Shown: positions 36,129-45,619 of the stretch, piece after piece
Layout of the letters: every line of letters starts with the position of its first letter
How positions within the stretch are numbered: position 1 is the stretch's first letter
Origin: Bacillus aerolatus
Lineage (GTDB): Bacteria > Bacillota > Bacilli > Bacillales > Domibacillaceae
Direction: 5' to 3'
Assembly: GCF_009183655.1 (NCBI RefSeq)
Contig: NZ_WEIO01000002.1
Coordinates: forward strand, 434,001 to 498,000
DNA: 64,000 nucleotides
Notes under the pieces: model-generated
Told to the model about the DNA's origin: nothing
Database searches by the model: none
The model's input: the letters and a program-made list of their open reading frames with translations, nothing else
Position numbers and translations under genes: made by a program

Positions 36129-38099
36129 GTGGCAAAAAAAGAAGCAATTTTTGAATATAACGATGATGCCATTCAAGTCCTTGAAGGATTGGAAGCGGTC
36201 AGAAAACGGCCGGGAATGTATATTGGCTCCACTGACACGAGGGGGCTGCATCATTTAGTTTATGAAATAGTGGATAACTCAGTCGATGAAGCGCTTGCAG
36301 GCCATGGTGAGGAAATAAAAATTATCATCCATAAAGATCAGTCGGTCAGCGTACAGGATTTCGGCCGTGGGATGCCAACGGGCATGCATAAAATGGGCAA
36401 ACCGACGACCGAAGTCATTTTAACTGTGCTTCACGCCGGCGGGAAGTTCGGCCAGGGCGGGTATAAAACGAGCGGCGGTCTGCATGGCGTCGGTGCTTCT
36501 GTCGTTAATGCTTTATCTGAATGGCTCACCGTTACCATTCACCGTGATGGTTTTATTTATGAACAGCGGTTTGAACAGGGTGGTATTCCAGTAACGACGC
36601 TTGAAAAAATTGGAACAACGAAGAAAACAGGCACAACTATTCACTTTAAGCCGGATGATTCGATTTTTAGTACGATTAATTATAATTTTGACACGCTCAG
36701 CGAACGGTTAAGAGAATCTGCCTTTTTATTGAAAGGCATGAAAATTAGTTTAAAAGACGAACGCCAAAAAATAGAAGAAGTGTTTTATTATGAAAAAGGC
36801 ATTGAAGAATTTGTCAAATATTTAAACGGCGAGAAAGACACTTTGCATCAGGTCGCTTCCTTTGCGGGGGAACAAAACGGGATTGAAGTGGACTTCGCTT
36901 TTCAGTTTAATGACGGTTATTCTGAAACGATTTTGTCTTTCGTTAATAACGTCCGAACGAAGGACGGCGGCACGCACGAGGCCGGTGCCCGCACAGCGAT
37001 GACGAGAGTGTTTAATGAATATGCCCGCAAAGTGAACTTGCTGAAAGAGAAAGATAAGAACCTGGAAGGGACCGACATTCGTGAAGGACTGGCGGCCATC
37101 GTCTCTGTGCGCATTCCGGAAGAACTGCTGCAGTTTGAAGGGCAGACAAAAGGGAAACTTGGCACGAGTGAAGCCCGTTCGGCAGTAGATAGTGTGGTTT
37201 CTGCTCAGCTCTCTTATTTCTTAGAGGAAAACCCCGATATTAGTTCGCTGTTAATTAAAAAAGCCGTTAAAGCCGCTCAGGCGAGAGAAGCAGCAAGAAA
37301 AGCCCGCGAAGATGCCCGCAACGGTAAAAAGCGCAAACGGAATGACGGTATTCTTTCCGGAAAGCTTACCCCTGCCCAGTCGCGCAACCCACAAAAAAAT
37401 GAATTGTATTTAGTAGAAGGAGATTCAGCCGGCGGCTCGGCCAAACAAGGACGCGATCGGCGTTTTCAAGCGGTTCTGCCGCTTCGGGGGAAAGTTATTA
37501 ATACCGAAAAAGCAAAATTAGCCGATATTTTTAAAAATGAAGAAATTAATACGATTATTCATGCCATTGGTGCAGGCGTTGGCCCTGATTTTAATGTCGA
37601 TGATGCCAACTATGAAAAAATCATTATCATGACCGATGCGGATACGGACGGCGCCCATATTCAAGTACTGCTGCTTACCTTCTTTTATCGTTATATGAAG
37701 CCGTTGATTGAAGCAGGAAAAGTATATATTGCGCTGCCGCCGCTTTATAAAGTCAGCAAAGGCAGCGGGAAAAAAGAGAAAGTCGAATATGCCTGGACAG
37801 ATGACGAACTGGCAGAAACGATGAAAAAAGTAGGAAAAGGCTGCATGCTTCAGCGTTATAAAGGGCTCGGTGAAATGAATGCGGACCAGCTGTGGGAAAC
37901 GACGATGAACCCTGATTCCAGAACGCTGATCCGTGTGCTCATCGATGATGCTGCCCGGGCGGAGCGCCGCGTAACTACTTTGATGGGCGATAAAGTCGAG
38001 CCGCGCCGGAAATGGATTGAATCGAATGTGGCTTTCGGACTGGAAGATGACAGCAATATTTTAGAAAATGAAAATCTTTCAGTCGGCGAGGAGGAATAA
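36129..38099 (+). CDS. parE: DNA topoisomerase IV subunit B (656 aa)
   Basis: The ATPase subunit of topoisomerase IV, which decatenates daughter chromosomes. The GHKL ATPase motifs EIVDNSVDEALAG, VQDFGRGMPTG and GGLHGVGASVVNALS lie in the first 130 residues, and the TOPRIM motif EGDSAGGSAKQGRDRRFQA lies near residue 435. The C-terminal HIQVLLLTFFYRYM and RYKGLGEMNADQLWETTM segments are canonical. Assigned as ParE rather than GyrB by its coupling to parC and by synteny. GTG start after AAAGGGG; parC begins four bases after the stop. Confidence 0.95.
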   Translation: MAKKEAIFEYNDDAIQVLEGLEAVRKRPGMYIGSTDTRGLHHLVYEIVDNSVDEALAGHGEEIKIIIHKDQSVSVQDFGRGMPTGMHKMGKPTTEVILTVLHAGGKFGQGGYKTSGGLHGVGASVVNALSEWLTVTIHRDGFIYEQRFEQGGIPVTTLEKIGTTKKTGTTIHFKPDDSIFSTINYNFDTLSERLRESAFLLKGMKISLKDERQKIEEVFYYEKGIEEFVKYLNGEKDTLHQVASFAGEQNGIEVDFAFQFNDGYSETILSFVNNVRTKDGGTHEAGARTAMTRVFNEYARKVNLLKEKDKNLEGTDIREGLAAIVSVRIPEELLQFEGQTKGKLGTSEARSAVDSVVSAQLSYFLEENPDISSLLIKKAVKAAQAREAARKAREDARNGKKRKRNDGILSGKLTPAQSRNPQKNELYLVEGDSAGGSAKQGRDRRFQAVLPLRGKVINTEKAKLADIFKNEEINTIIHAIGAGVGPDFNVDDANYEKIIIMTDADTDGAHIQVLLLTFFYRYMKPLIEAGKVYIALPPLYKVSKGSGKKEKVEYAWTDDELAETMKKVGKGCMLQRYKGLGEMNADQLWETTMNPDSRTLIRVLIDDAARAERRVTTLMGDKVEPRRKWIESNVAFGLEDDSNILENENLSVGEEE

Positions 38100-38103
38100 C
38101 TAG

Positions 38104-40530
38104 ATGCAAAAAGAAGTTTTTCAGGATTTACCGCTTGAAGATGTGCTCGGCGACCGGTTCGGGCGCTACAGTAAATATATTATTCAAGAACGGGCGCTCC
38201 CTGATGCCCGCGATGGGTTAAAGCCGGTCCAGCGCCGGATTTTATATGCGATGTATGCGGAAGGTAACACGCACGAAAAAGGCTTTCGGAAATCAGCGAA
38301 AACGGTCGGGAATGTCATCGGGAACTTTCACCCGCATGGCGATTCATCGGTTTATGATGCGATGGTGCGGATGAGCCAGGAGTGGAAGCTTCGCCAGCTG
38401 CTCGTGGAAATGCACGGCAACAACGGCTCTGTTGACGGTGATCCGCCGGCTGCCATGCGTTACACAGAAGCAAGGCTGTCAGCTATTTCCGGAGAGTTAT
38501 TAAAAGATATTGATAAACGAACGGTCGACTTTATCCCGAATTTTGATGATACGACTGAAGAGCCGACTGTTTTGCCGGCACGCTTTCCGAGCTTACTAGT
38601 CAATGGCTCAACGGGGATCTCGGCAGGGTATGCTACTGAAATTCCTCCGCATCAGCTCGGTGAAGTGATTGATGCCGTTATTATGAAAATGGATCGGCCT
38701 GAATGTACGGTGGAGGAATTGATGACAGTCATCAAAGGTCCGGATTTTCCGACAGGAGGGATTATTCAAGGCGTTGACGGCATTGAAAAAGCTTATAAGA
38801 CGGGAAAAGGAAAAATCATTGTGCGCGGCAAAGCTGACATAGAAGAAATCAGGGGAGGAAAGAAGCAAATTGTCATTACAGAAATCCCCTATGATGTCAA
38901 TAAAGCGAATCTCGTGAAAAAAATAGATGATTTCAGGCTTGATCGGAAAGTGGAAGGAATTGCGGAAGTAAGAGATGAAACCGATCGTACCGGCCTTCGT
39001 ATCGTGATTGAATTAAAAAAAGACGGCGATGCGAAAGGAATTTTAAATTATTTATACAAAGCGAGCGATTTGCAAATCAGTTATAACTTCAACATGGTCG
39101 CGATCCACAACCAGCGGCCGGTACTCATGGGCTTGCAGGCGCTTCTTGATGCTTACATAAGCCATCAAAAAGAAGTCGTAACAAAACGGTCCGAATATGA
39201 ACTATCGAAAGCGAAAGCCCGCCAGCATATCGTCGAAGGGCTGATGAAGGCGCTGTCGATACTTGATGAAGTCATCGCTGCGATTCGAGCGTCAAAAGAT
39301 AAGCGTGATGCCAAAAACAACTTGATGGCTGCTTTCGATTTTACAGAAGCACAGGCAGAAGCGATTGTCAGTCTACAATTATACAGGCTGACGAACACCG
39401 ACATTACTGCTCTGCAAAAAGAAGCGGAAGAGTTGGCGGCTGAAATTGAACAGTTGACCGCCATTTTGGCGAGTGAAAAAAAATTAACAGGAGTTATAAA
39501 AAAAGAATTAAAAGACGTTAAGAAAAAATATAATGATGCAAGACGGACAGTCATAGAAAAAGAAATTGAAGAAATAAAAGTGAACCTTGAAGTGTTGATT
39601 CCGAACGAAGAAGTGATCGTTACTGTCACAAAAGATGGGTACATTAAACGGACGAGCCTGCGCTCTTATTCCGCATCCGGCGGAAAGGACTTGGCCATGA
39701 AAGAGACCGACCGGCTTCTCTACAAGGAAGAGATCAACACAACGGATGTCTTGCTTGTATTCACAAATAAGGGGAATTATTTGTATTTACCAGTTCATGA
39801 GCTGCCCGATATCCGCTGGAAAGATCTTGGCCAGCACTTGGCGAGTCTTGTTACCCTTGAAAAAGACGAATCGGTGATCACCACCTTTGCCGTTAAAGAT
39901 TTTCAAGAACCGCACTATCTCTTATTTGCGACGAAAAATGGGATGATTAAGCGCACCGAACTCGCTTCCTACAAAGTACAGCGCTATTCAAGAGCGCTTA
40001 CTGCCATTAAATTAAAAGCAGACGATGAAGTGGCCGGCGTCCATATAACGAACGGCAAAAATCAACTATTCCTGGCGACTGCCTTTGGTTACGGATTATT
40101 ATTTTCCGAAGAAGAAGTGAGTGTAGTCGGGCCGCGAGCGGCTGGTGTAAAAGGAATTAATTTAAAAGAAGGTGATTCCTTAGTGAGCCTTGAAGTGTGG
40201 GGACCTGAAGAAGAAAAAGATTTACTGCTCGTCACGCAGCGCGGAGCAGTGAAAAAAATGAAATCGACCGAATTTGAGCCGTTATCACGTGCGGCAAGAG
40301 GCGTTATTATGCTTCGGGAATTAAAAGCAAATCCTCATCGTGTCGCTGCTCTGAAATTAATTGATCCAGGAGAACAAGTAGTGCTGCAAACAGAAAAAGG
40401 AAAAATAGAATCGTTTGATTTCTCTAAATTAAAACGAAGTGATCGTTATTCCAACGGAGCATTTGTTATCGATGAAAAAGAAAGCGGGCGGATAACGGCT
40501 GTCTGGAAGCTGATAACACCGGAAGAGTAA
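38104..40530 (+). CDS. parC: DNA topoisomerase IV subunit A (808 aa)
   Basis: The breakage-reunion subunit. The active-site tyrosine lies in PAAMRYTEARLS (about residue 122), and the quinolone-determining region HPHGDSSVYDAMVRM (about 80) shows the wild-type Ser-Ser-Val-Tyr-Asp pattern. A coiled-coil tower (TDITALQKEAEELAAEIEQL) and a six-bladed C-terminal beta-pinwheel (repeats such as TRDGYIKRT-like VTKDGYIKRTSL, ATKNGMIKRTEL and VTQRGAVKKMKS) complete it. It is translationally close to parE and followed by a terminator. Confidence 0.95.
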   Translation: MQKEVFQDLPLEDVLGDRFGRYSKYIIQERALPDARDGLKPVQRRILYAMYAEGNTHEKGFRKSAKTVGNVIGNFHPHGDSSVYDAMVRMSQEWKLRQLLVEMHGNNGSVDGDPPAAMRYTEARLSAISGELLKDIDKRTVDFIPNFDDTTEEPTVLPARFPSLLVNGSTGISAGYATEIPPHQLGEVIDAVIMKMDRPECTVEELMTVIKGPDFPTGGIIQGVDGIEKAYKTGKGKIIVRGKADIEEIRGGKKQIVITEIPYDVNKANLVKKIDDFRLDRKVEGIAEVRDETDRTGLRIVIELKKDGDAKGILNYLYKASDLQISYNFNMVAIHNQRPVLMGLQALLDAYISHQKEVVTKRSEYELSKAKARQHIVEGLMKALSILDEVIAAIRASKDKRDAKNNLMAAFDFTEAQAEAIVSLQLYRLTNTDITALQKEAEELAAEIEQLTAILASEKKLTGVIKKELKDVKKKYNDARRTVIEKEIEEIKVNLEVLIPNEEVIVTVTKDGYIKRTSLRSYSASGGKDLAMKETDRLLYKEEINTTDVLLVFTNKGNYLYLPVHELPDIRWKDLGQHLASLVTLEKDESVITTFAVKDFQEPHYLLFATKNGMIKRTELASYKVQRYSRALTAIKLKADDEVAGVHITNGKNQLFLATAFGYGLLFSEEEVSVVGPRAAGVKGINLKEGDSLVSLEVWGPEEEKDLLLVTQRGAVKKMKSTEFEPLSRAARGVIMLRELKANPHRVAALKLIDPGEQVVLQTEKGKIESFDFSKLKRSDRYSNGAFVIDEKESGRITAVWKLITPEE

Positions 40531-40531
40531 A

Positions 40532-40568
40532 GGGAGAAGCTGGACTTTTTGGCCAGCTTCTCTTTTTG
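40532..40568 (+). terminator. Intrinsic terminator of parEC
   Basis: GGGAGAAGCTGG pairs with CCAGCTTCTCT, then T5. Confidence 0.85.
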
Positions 40569-40693
40569 TCTTTACACAAAAAAAGCAGGGGGAATGTTTG
40601 AAAGGTTTATTCTTGTCAGTTGATTGCATGCAATTCTTTTGATAGAGTAAAACAGAATTATTTTTATTAATTAATTTTGAAGGAGCGTATTTT

Positions 40694-42121
40694 ATGGAGT
40701 GGATGGAAACTATTGACCAGTACATATTAACAATAAATGACTATTTGTATACGTATCTCATGATTGCACTGTTAATCGGGCTTGGATTGTTTTTTTCTAT
40801 AAAAACAAATTTTGTCCAGTTTCGTTTATTTAAAGAAATGTTTCGGGTCATCCTTGAAAAATCAACTATTTCTACCAGTGGCAAGCGTGGCATTTCTTCC
40901 TTTCAGGCTTTCACGATCAGTGCCGCTTCTCGTATCGGAACAGGAAACTTAGCCGGTGTGGCAACAGCAATTGCCGCTGGTGGTCCGGGAGCTGTCTTTT
41001 GGATGTGGGTGATTGCGTTTATTGGCGCCGCATCCAGTTTTGTTGAAAGTACTTTAGCCCAAATATATAAAGTGAAGGACAATGATAATTTTCGTGGAGG
41101 ACCCGCTTACTATATGGAAAGAGGTTTGAATAAAAGGTGGATGGGGATTATCTTTGCCATTACGATCACTTTTTGTTTCGGCCTCGTATTTAACGCCGTT
41201 CAATCTAATACGATTTCCATTGCGATGAACGAAGGGTTCAATGTTTCAAAACCTTTAATGGGTCTCGTTCTCGCAGTTTTAACCGCCTTTATTATTTTTG
41301 GCGGTCTCAAAAGAATCGCCCAGGTCACGCAAGTGCTTGTTCCGGTAATGGCCATCATCTATTTAATCGTGGCCGGTATTGTATTATTAATGAACTTAAC
41401 GGAAATCCCTGCTATGTTCATGCTGATCGTCAAAAGTGCTTTTGGCATGGAGGAGGCTCTCGGTGGAACGCTCGGTGCTGCTGTGCTAAACGGGGTAAAA
41501 CGCGGTCTGTTTTCAAATGAAGCCGGTATGGGTTCGGCTCCGAACGCAGCTGCAACCGCTTCTGTCAGCCATCCTGTCAAACAAGGATTAATTCAGACGC
41601 TTGGTGTTTTCGTGGATACTATTTTAGTCTGCTCCGCGACTGCCTTTATTATCTTATTATCCGGTGAATATTTACGGGAGGATGCCTCCTCCATCAATTT
41701 GACTCAATCAGCTCTTTCTGTTCATATTGGTGACTGGGCGACGATTTTTCTCGCTGTGGCTATTTTCCTTTTTGCTTTCAGTTCAGTTATCGGTAACTAT
41801 TACTATGGGGAAACAAACATTGAGTTTATTAAAGAATCATCAGTGGCACTCTTTATTTATCGTCTTGCAGTTATCGCAATGGTGTATTTTGGTTCTGTGG
41901 CGAAAATCAGCCTCGTCTGGGATCTTGCCGATTTATTTATGGCGATTATGGCCTTTATTAACTTAATTGCGATTGCCATGCTTTATAAAATAGCTATGGC
42001 AGCGCTCCGTGATTATCGTCAGCAGCGGAAGGCGGGCAAAGATCCTGTCTTTTATGCTGATTCGATTGAAGGAATCGGGGATACGGACTGCTGGGAACGC
42101 AAGCCGGAAACGGAAAAGTAA
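40694..42121 (+). CDS. alsT: Sodium:alanine symporter, AGCS family (475 aa)
   Basis: A membrane protein with about ten helices carrying AGCS motifs: SFQAFTISAASRIGTGNLAGVATAIA at about residues 70-95 (the first part is the substrate/ion site), FNGVKRGLFSNEAGMGSAPNAAATA-type sequence near 275 (seen as KRGLFSNEAGMGSAPNAAA), and FAFSSVIGNYYYGETNIEF. Located after parC as alsT is in B. subtilis. Likely imports alanine or glycine (or glutamine in some homologs) with Na+. Alanine uptake would feed Ald, the gene at the left edge. The start follows GAAGGAGCG. Confidence 0.9.
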   Translation: MEWMETIDQYILTINDYLYTYLMIALLIGLGLFFSIKTNFVQFRLFKEMFRVILEKSTISTSGKRGISSFQAFTISAASRIGTGNLAGVATAIAAGGPGAVFWMWVIAFIGAASSFVESTLAQIYKVKDNDNFRGGPAYYMERGLNKRWMGIIFAITITFCFGLVFNAVQSNTISIAMNEGFNVSKPLMGLVLAVLTAFIIFGGLKRIAQVTQVLVPVMAIIYLIVAGIVLLMNLTEIPAMFMLIVKSAFGMEEALGGTLGAAVLNGVKRGLFSNEAGMGSAPNAAATASVSHPVKQGLIQTLGVFVDTILVCSATAFIILLSGEYLREDASSINLTQSALSVHIGDWATIFLAVAIFLFAFSSVIGNYYYGETNIEFIKESSVALFIYRLAVIAMVYFGSVAKISLVWDLADLFMAIMAFINLIAIAMLYKIAMAALRDYRQQRKAGKDPVFYADSIEGIGDTDCWERKPETEK

Positions 42122-42148
42122 TAAAAACCATGACGTAAATGTGAATTG

Positions 42149-42190
42149 CACCCCTTAAAGCAGATGGTAAAAACACTGCTTTAAGGGGTG
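42149..42190. terminator. 15-bp perfect inverted repeat after alsT
   Basis: CACCCCTTAAAGCAG (42149-42163) and its exact complement (42176-42190) enclose a 12-base loop. There is no T-run directly after it on either strand, so it may be a Rho-independent terminator lacking a U-tract, an mRNA-stabilising hairpin or an operator. Confidence 0.55.
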
Positions 42191-42231
42191 ATTCTTATAA
42201 AAAAATATAAAGGTTATTTTATAAAAAATGC

Positions 42232-42250
42232 ACTATGTGCAAAATTCAAA
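42232..42250. repeat. 19-bp repeat, copy 2
   Basis: Identical to 20710-20728. It lies in the 370-base gap between alsT and mscL (42122-42488), which otherwise holds only the 42149 hairpin and AT-rich sequence without a supportable gene. Confidence 0.6.
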
Positions 42251-42488
42251 CAAAATATTTAATGTGTGTCTAAAGCAAGTAGGAAACAATCTATTTTTTT
42301 CTTATAAAATTTGATAAAATTTTAAACATGAAATCCGGAATCCATTGACTACGATAAAAGATTTCGTTCAATTGTAGAAGCAGCGGCAATAAATACAGTG
42401 ATATCATTTATCCGAACTGCAGCGCATTGAATTTATGATGGATGAATTTTTAATAGTAGAAAAAGATCCGTTGAAAGGAACGATTAAT

Positions 42489-42863
42489 TTGTTACAAGAA
42501 TTCAAGAAATTTGCCATGCGCGGGAATGTAATTGACTTGGCTGTCGGGGTCATTATCGGGGCAGCTTTCGGCAAAATCGTTACTTCCCTTGTCGATGATA
42601 TGATCATGCCATTGATTGGTTTGCTCGTTGGAGGTGTTGATCTTTCAAACTTAGCGTTTCAATTTGAAGGAGCAGTCGTTGAGTACGGGAAGTTTTTGCA
42701 GTCGATTGTTGATTTTTTAATTATTTCTTTTTCGATTTTTCTTTTTATAAGATTGTTCAATAAATTGTATCACCAGGAAAAAGTAGAAGAAGAAGCGCCG
42801 CCTTCTCTTTCAAAAGAAGAAGAGTTGTTAACAGAAATCAGAGATTTATTAAAATCTAAATAA
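42489..42863 (+). CDS. mscL: Large-conductance mechanosensitive channel MscL (124 aa)
   Basis: An emergency osmotic release valve forming a homopentamer in the membrane. The N-terminal helix and pore lining [20 protein letters not shown] lead into [22 protein letters not shown]2 is [18 protein letters not shown]; the C-terminal bundle [11 protein letters not shown] is standard. The frame is open from ATG 42435, but the extra 18 residues are absent from the family and lack a ribosome site. TTG 42489, nine bases after AAAGGA, gives the usual N-terminus and length. Confidence 0.93.
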   Translation: MLQEFKKFAMRGNVIDLAVGVIIGAAFGKIVTSLVDDMIMPLIGLLVGGVDLSNLAFQFEGAVVEYGKFLQSIVDFLIISFSIFLFIRLFNKLYHQEKVEEEAPPSLSKEEELLTEIRDLLKSK

Positions 42864-42869
42864 AAGGCT

Positions 42870-42898
42870 TAACAATTTTGAAAATTCAGAGTATAATA
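42870..42898 (+). promoter_or_regulatory. Sigma-A promoter of the thiazole operon
   Basis: TTAACA (42870-42875), a 17-base spacer and a perfect TATAAT (42893-42898), followed about 20 bases later by the TPP riboswitch. Confidence 0.8.
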
Positions 42899-42920
42899 GA
42901 CTTAATTGAATAAGGAACAT

Positions 42921-43003
42921 AGCTAGGGGTGCCGTTAAGGCTGAGAGGATGCAAGTCGTCCAACCCTCGAACCTGATTTGGTTAATACCAACGGAGGAAA
43001 GCC
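42921..43003 (+). promoter_or_regulatory. TPP riboswitch (THI element)
   Basis: The conserved core is visible in order: GGGGTGCC, then GGCTGAGAGG, ACCCTCGAACCTGATTTGG and TTAATACCAACGGAGGAA. These are the diagnostic TPP-binding boxes. A transcription terminator follows at 43031-43060, before thiG, so thiamine pyrophosphate most likely causes premature termination of the operon. Confidence 0.97.
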
Positions 43004-43030
43004 GATTTTTATGTTTTTTAGTATACATAA

Positions 43031-43060
43031 AAAAAGCCTGCCGTTGTGGCAGGCTTTTTT
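43031..43060 (+). terminator. Riboswitch-controlled intrinsic terminator
   Basis: AAAAAGCCTGCC pairs with GGCAGGCTTTTT around a GTTGT-like loop and ends in T6, between the TPP aptamer and thiG. Confidence 0.92.
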
Positions 43061-43082
43061 CGTCGAAAAAGGAGGAAATAGA

Positions 43083-43847
43083 ATGGATGAATTAATGATT
43101 GGTGAAACGAAATTGACGAACAGGCTCTTTACGGGCACAGGAAAATTTGCGGACCATTCGATGATGAAGCAGGCATTTGCCCATTCGGGTTCAGAAGTAG
43201 TCACGGTGGCTGTCAGAAGGGTGGACTTAGAAGCGGGACATGAAAATATTTTAGAGGATATTCCACCTAATATGATTATTATGCCTAATACGTCCGGTGC
43301 AAGAAATGCGGAGGAAGCTGTCAGAATTGCGAGACTTGCCCGAGCAGCGGGAATGGGAAATTGGATTAAAATTGAAGTCATCTCTGATCAAAAGTACTTG
43401 CTGCCTGATAATGAAGAAACGATACGCGCCACTGATATACTCGCAAACGAAGGCTTTGTCGTCCTGCCCTATATGAACCCAGATTTGATGGCGGCGAAAA
43501 AAATGGTTGATGCCGGTGCTGCAGCAGTTATGCCTCTCGGTTCACCAATTGGTTCAAATAGAGGTATCCGGATGAAAGAAATGATCCGTATTTTAATAGA
43601 AGAAAAAACAGTACCTATCATTGTAGATGCCGGAATCGGCAAACCGTCTGAAGCAGCTGAAGCGATGGAGATGGGGGCAGATGCGGTTCTCGTCAACACA
43701 GCGATTGCGACAGCGGAAGATCCGGTCGGTATGGCTGAAGCGTTTGACTTGGCCGTTAAATCTGGAAGAAAGGCATACTTAGCAGGACTCGGGCCGGTGT
43801 CACAAAGAGCGCATGCTTCTTCACCGCTGACCGGATTTTTGAGTTAA
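43083..43847 (+). CDS. thiG: Thiazole synthase (254 aa)
   Basis: Forms the thiazole phosphate ring of thiamine from deoxyxylulose phosphate, dehydroglycine and ThiS-thiocarboxylate. TIM-barrel motifs: [21 protein letters not shown] (with the lysine/arginine region of the family), [16 protein letters not shown] near 160 and the phosphate-binding [23 protein letters not shown] 43083 has AAAGGAGG upstream; the open frame back to 42978 runs through the riboswitch and terminator and is not coding. First gene of thiG-thiH-tenI-thiS-thiF. Confidence 0.95.
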   Translation: MDELMIGETKLTNRLFTGTGKFADHSMMKQAFAHSGSEVVTVAVRRVDLEAGHENILEDIPPNMIIMPNTSGARNAEEAVRIARLARAAGMGNWIKIEVISDQKYLLPDNEETIRATDILANEGFVVLPYMNPDLMAAKKMVDAGAAAVMPLGSPIGSNRGIRMKEMIRILIEEKTVPIIVDAGIGKPSEAAEAMEMGADAVLVNTAIATAEDPVGMAEAFDLAVKSGRKAYLAGLGPVSQRAHASSPLTGFLS

Positions 43848-43866
43848 TTAATTAGGGGGGATCTTC

Positions 43867-45045
43867 TTGAGCTTTTACGATACGTATTTAAAAATAAAAA
43901 ATGAACCGTATGAAGAGATATTTGCAAGTTTTACTGTAAAGGATGTCGATCGGGCGCTATTGAAAACGAGTCTGGATGAAAAAGATTTACTCGCCCTGCT
44001 GTCACCTGCTGCGGGGGAGCGGTTAGAAGAAATGGCACAAAAAGCTCATCGGCTTACCTTACAAAATTTCGGAAAAGTCATTGTTTTATTTGCTCCGCTT
44101 TATTTAACAGACTACTGCGTTAATAAATGCACTTATTGCAGTTTCAGCTTTGATAATGATTTTCCGCGCAGAAAGCTGAACCCGCTTGAAATTGACCAGG
44201 AAGCAAAAGCGCTGAAAGATATGGGGATTCAGCATGTTATTCTACTGACCGGAGAATCCAAGATTCATTCATCTGTTGAGTACTTGGCAGAAAGCGCTAA
44301 CATATTAAAAAAACATGCGGCTTCTATTTCTATAGAAGTTCAGCCGCTCGAAACGGAAGAATACGCACAACTTGTAGCGGCTGGAGTAGATGGGTTGACG
44401 GTTTTTCATGAAGTATACAATGAAGAAATTTATAAGGAGCTTCATGTGAAGGGACCGAAACGAAATTATCGGTATCGGCTGGATGCTCCTGAGCGCGGCT
44501 GCAAGGCCGGCATGCGCTCTGTAAACATTGGAGCGCTGTTAGGGCTGGATGATTGGAGAAAAGAAGTGTTTTTTACTGCTTTGCATGCCGAGTATTTACA
44601 AAAAAAGTATATTGAAACAGACATAGCCGTTTCATTTCCACGCATTCGCCCGAATCTTGGCGGGTTCTCACCAAGGTTCGATGTGAATAACAAAGAACTT
44701 GTTCAAGCGATGCTTGCCTTCCGTCTTTTTATGCCGCGCGCAGGCATTACGCTGTCTACTCGTGAAGAAGCGGAATTCAGGGATCACCTGATTAAACTCG
44801 GTGTAACAAAAATGTCTGCAGCCTCTTCCACAGTTGTTGGCGGATACGCAAACAAAAAAGAAGATAATAGTCAATTTGAAATTTCTGATACCCGCACAGT
44901 AGATGAAGTGAAAAACAGATTAAAACAGCTCGGTTATCAGCCAATTTCAAAAGACTGGGACATTTTGGCGGACTTGGAGGGAGAAAATGTCTTTTCAAAT
45001 GCACGCAATCACAACCGGGAAACAAGAGCTGGAGCAAGCGTCTGA
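43867..45045 (+). CDS. thiH: 2-iminoacetate synthase ThiH, radical SAM (392 aa)
   Basis: Cleaves tyrosine by radical chemistry to give dehydroglycine (2-iminoacetate) and p-cresol for ThiG. The radical SAM cluster motif CVNKCTYCSF lies near residue 82, followed by the typical RRKLNPLEIDQEAKAL, LLTGESK and GLTVFHEVYNEE. TTG start after GGGGGGA. B. subtilis uses the O2-dependent glycine oxidase ThiO at this step, so ThiH here is notable. Its 3' end overlaps tenI by 59 bases, which suggests strong translational coupling. Confidence 0.95.
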   Translation: MSFYDTYLKIKNEPYEEIFASFTVKDVDRALLKTSLDEKDLLALLSPAAGERLEEMAQKAHRLTLQNFGKVIVLFAPLYLTDYCVNKCTYCSFSFDNDFPRRKLNPLEIDQEAKALKDMGIQHVILLTGESKIHSSVEYLAESANILKKHAASISIEVQPLETEEYAQLVAAGVDGLTVFHEVYNEEIYKELHVKGPKRNYRYRLDAPERGCKAGMRSVNIGALLGLDDWRKEVFFTALHAEYLQKKYIETDIAVSFPRIRPNLGGFSPRFDVNNKELVQAMLAFRLFMPRAGITLSTREEAEFRDHLIKLGVTKMSAASSTVVGGYANKKEDNSQFEISDTRTVDEVKNRLKQLGYQPISKDWDILADLEGENVFSNARNHNRETRAGASV

Positions 45046-45619
45046 GGCTGCTTCCGCCATTTACCCGTTTGTCGATTTTATTCATATTAGAGAGAAACAT
45101 CGCAGCGCTAAAGAATTGTTCAAATGGGTAGAAACATGGATTAATGCCGGCGTGCCGCCTCAAAAAATCATCGTGAACGACCGGCTTGATGTAGCGCTTG
45201 CATCGGGTGCCGGCGGCGTGCAGCTGACAGAAAGCAGCTTATCACCGGAGATTATAAGGCCTTTTGCTGCCAACAAGAAAGTCGGCTGTTCCATTCACAC
45301 AGCTAAAGCGGCAGTTGACATGGAAAAAGCGGGAGCAGATTGGGCCATATTAGGCCACGTGTTCGCAACCGCTTCCAAATTCGGCAGGAAACCGATTGGG
45401 ATGTGTGAACTGAGTACAGCGGCACAATCTTCACAAGTGCCCGTCATTGCGATCGGCGGCATCCTCCCTCACCATATTAAAGAAGTGATGGCAGCTGGTG
45501 CAGCTGGAATCGCTGTGATGTCAGGGGTTTTTGGAAGTGAAGAGCCTGCAGATATGGCCGCCCGTTATCGAAACGCAATAAAAAAGGAGGAAAGTCATCA
45601 AAATGAATATAGTTATTAA
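44987..45619 (+). CDS. tenI: Thiazole tautomerase TenI (210 aa)
   Basis: A ThiE-like TIM barrel. TenI aromatises the ThiG product rather than joining the two thiamine halves. It has FIHIREKHRSAKELF, VNDRLDVALASGAGGVQLTE and WAILGHVFATASKFG, plus IAIGGILPHH. The active-site His-containing GHVFATASK and absence of the ThiE pyrophosphate residues favour TenI over ThiE, and the position inside the thiazole operon agrees. The ATG follows GGAGGGAG. It overlaps thiH upstream and thiS downstream (17 bases). Confidence 0.85.
   Translation: MSFQMHAITTGKQELEQASEAASAIYPFVDFIHIREKHRSAKELFKWVETWINAGVPPQKIIVNDRLDVALASGAGGVQLTESSLSPEIIRPFAANKKVGCSIHTAKAAVDMEKAGADWAILGHVFATASKFGRKPIGMCELSTAAQSSQVPVIAIGGILPHHIKEVMAAGAAGIAVMSGVFGSEEPADMAARYRNAIKKEESHQNEYSY

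Noticed and set aside
39165-39644. 159-codon minus-strand ORF inside parC
   Set aside because: Ser/Phe-rich shadow ORF opposite the coiled-coil region of parC.
42978-43082. N-terminal extension of thiG by 35 codons
   Set aside because: The open frame runs through the TPP riboswitch and its terminator; a good ribosome site precedes ATG 43083.
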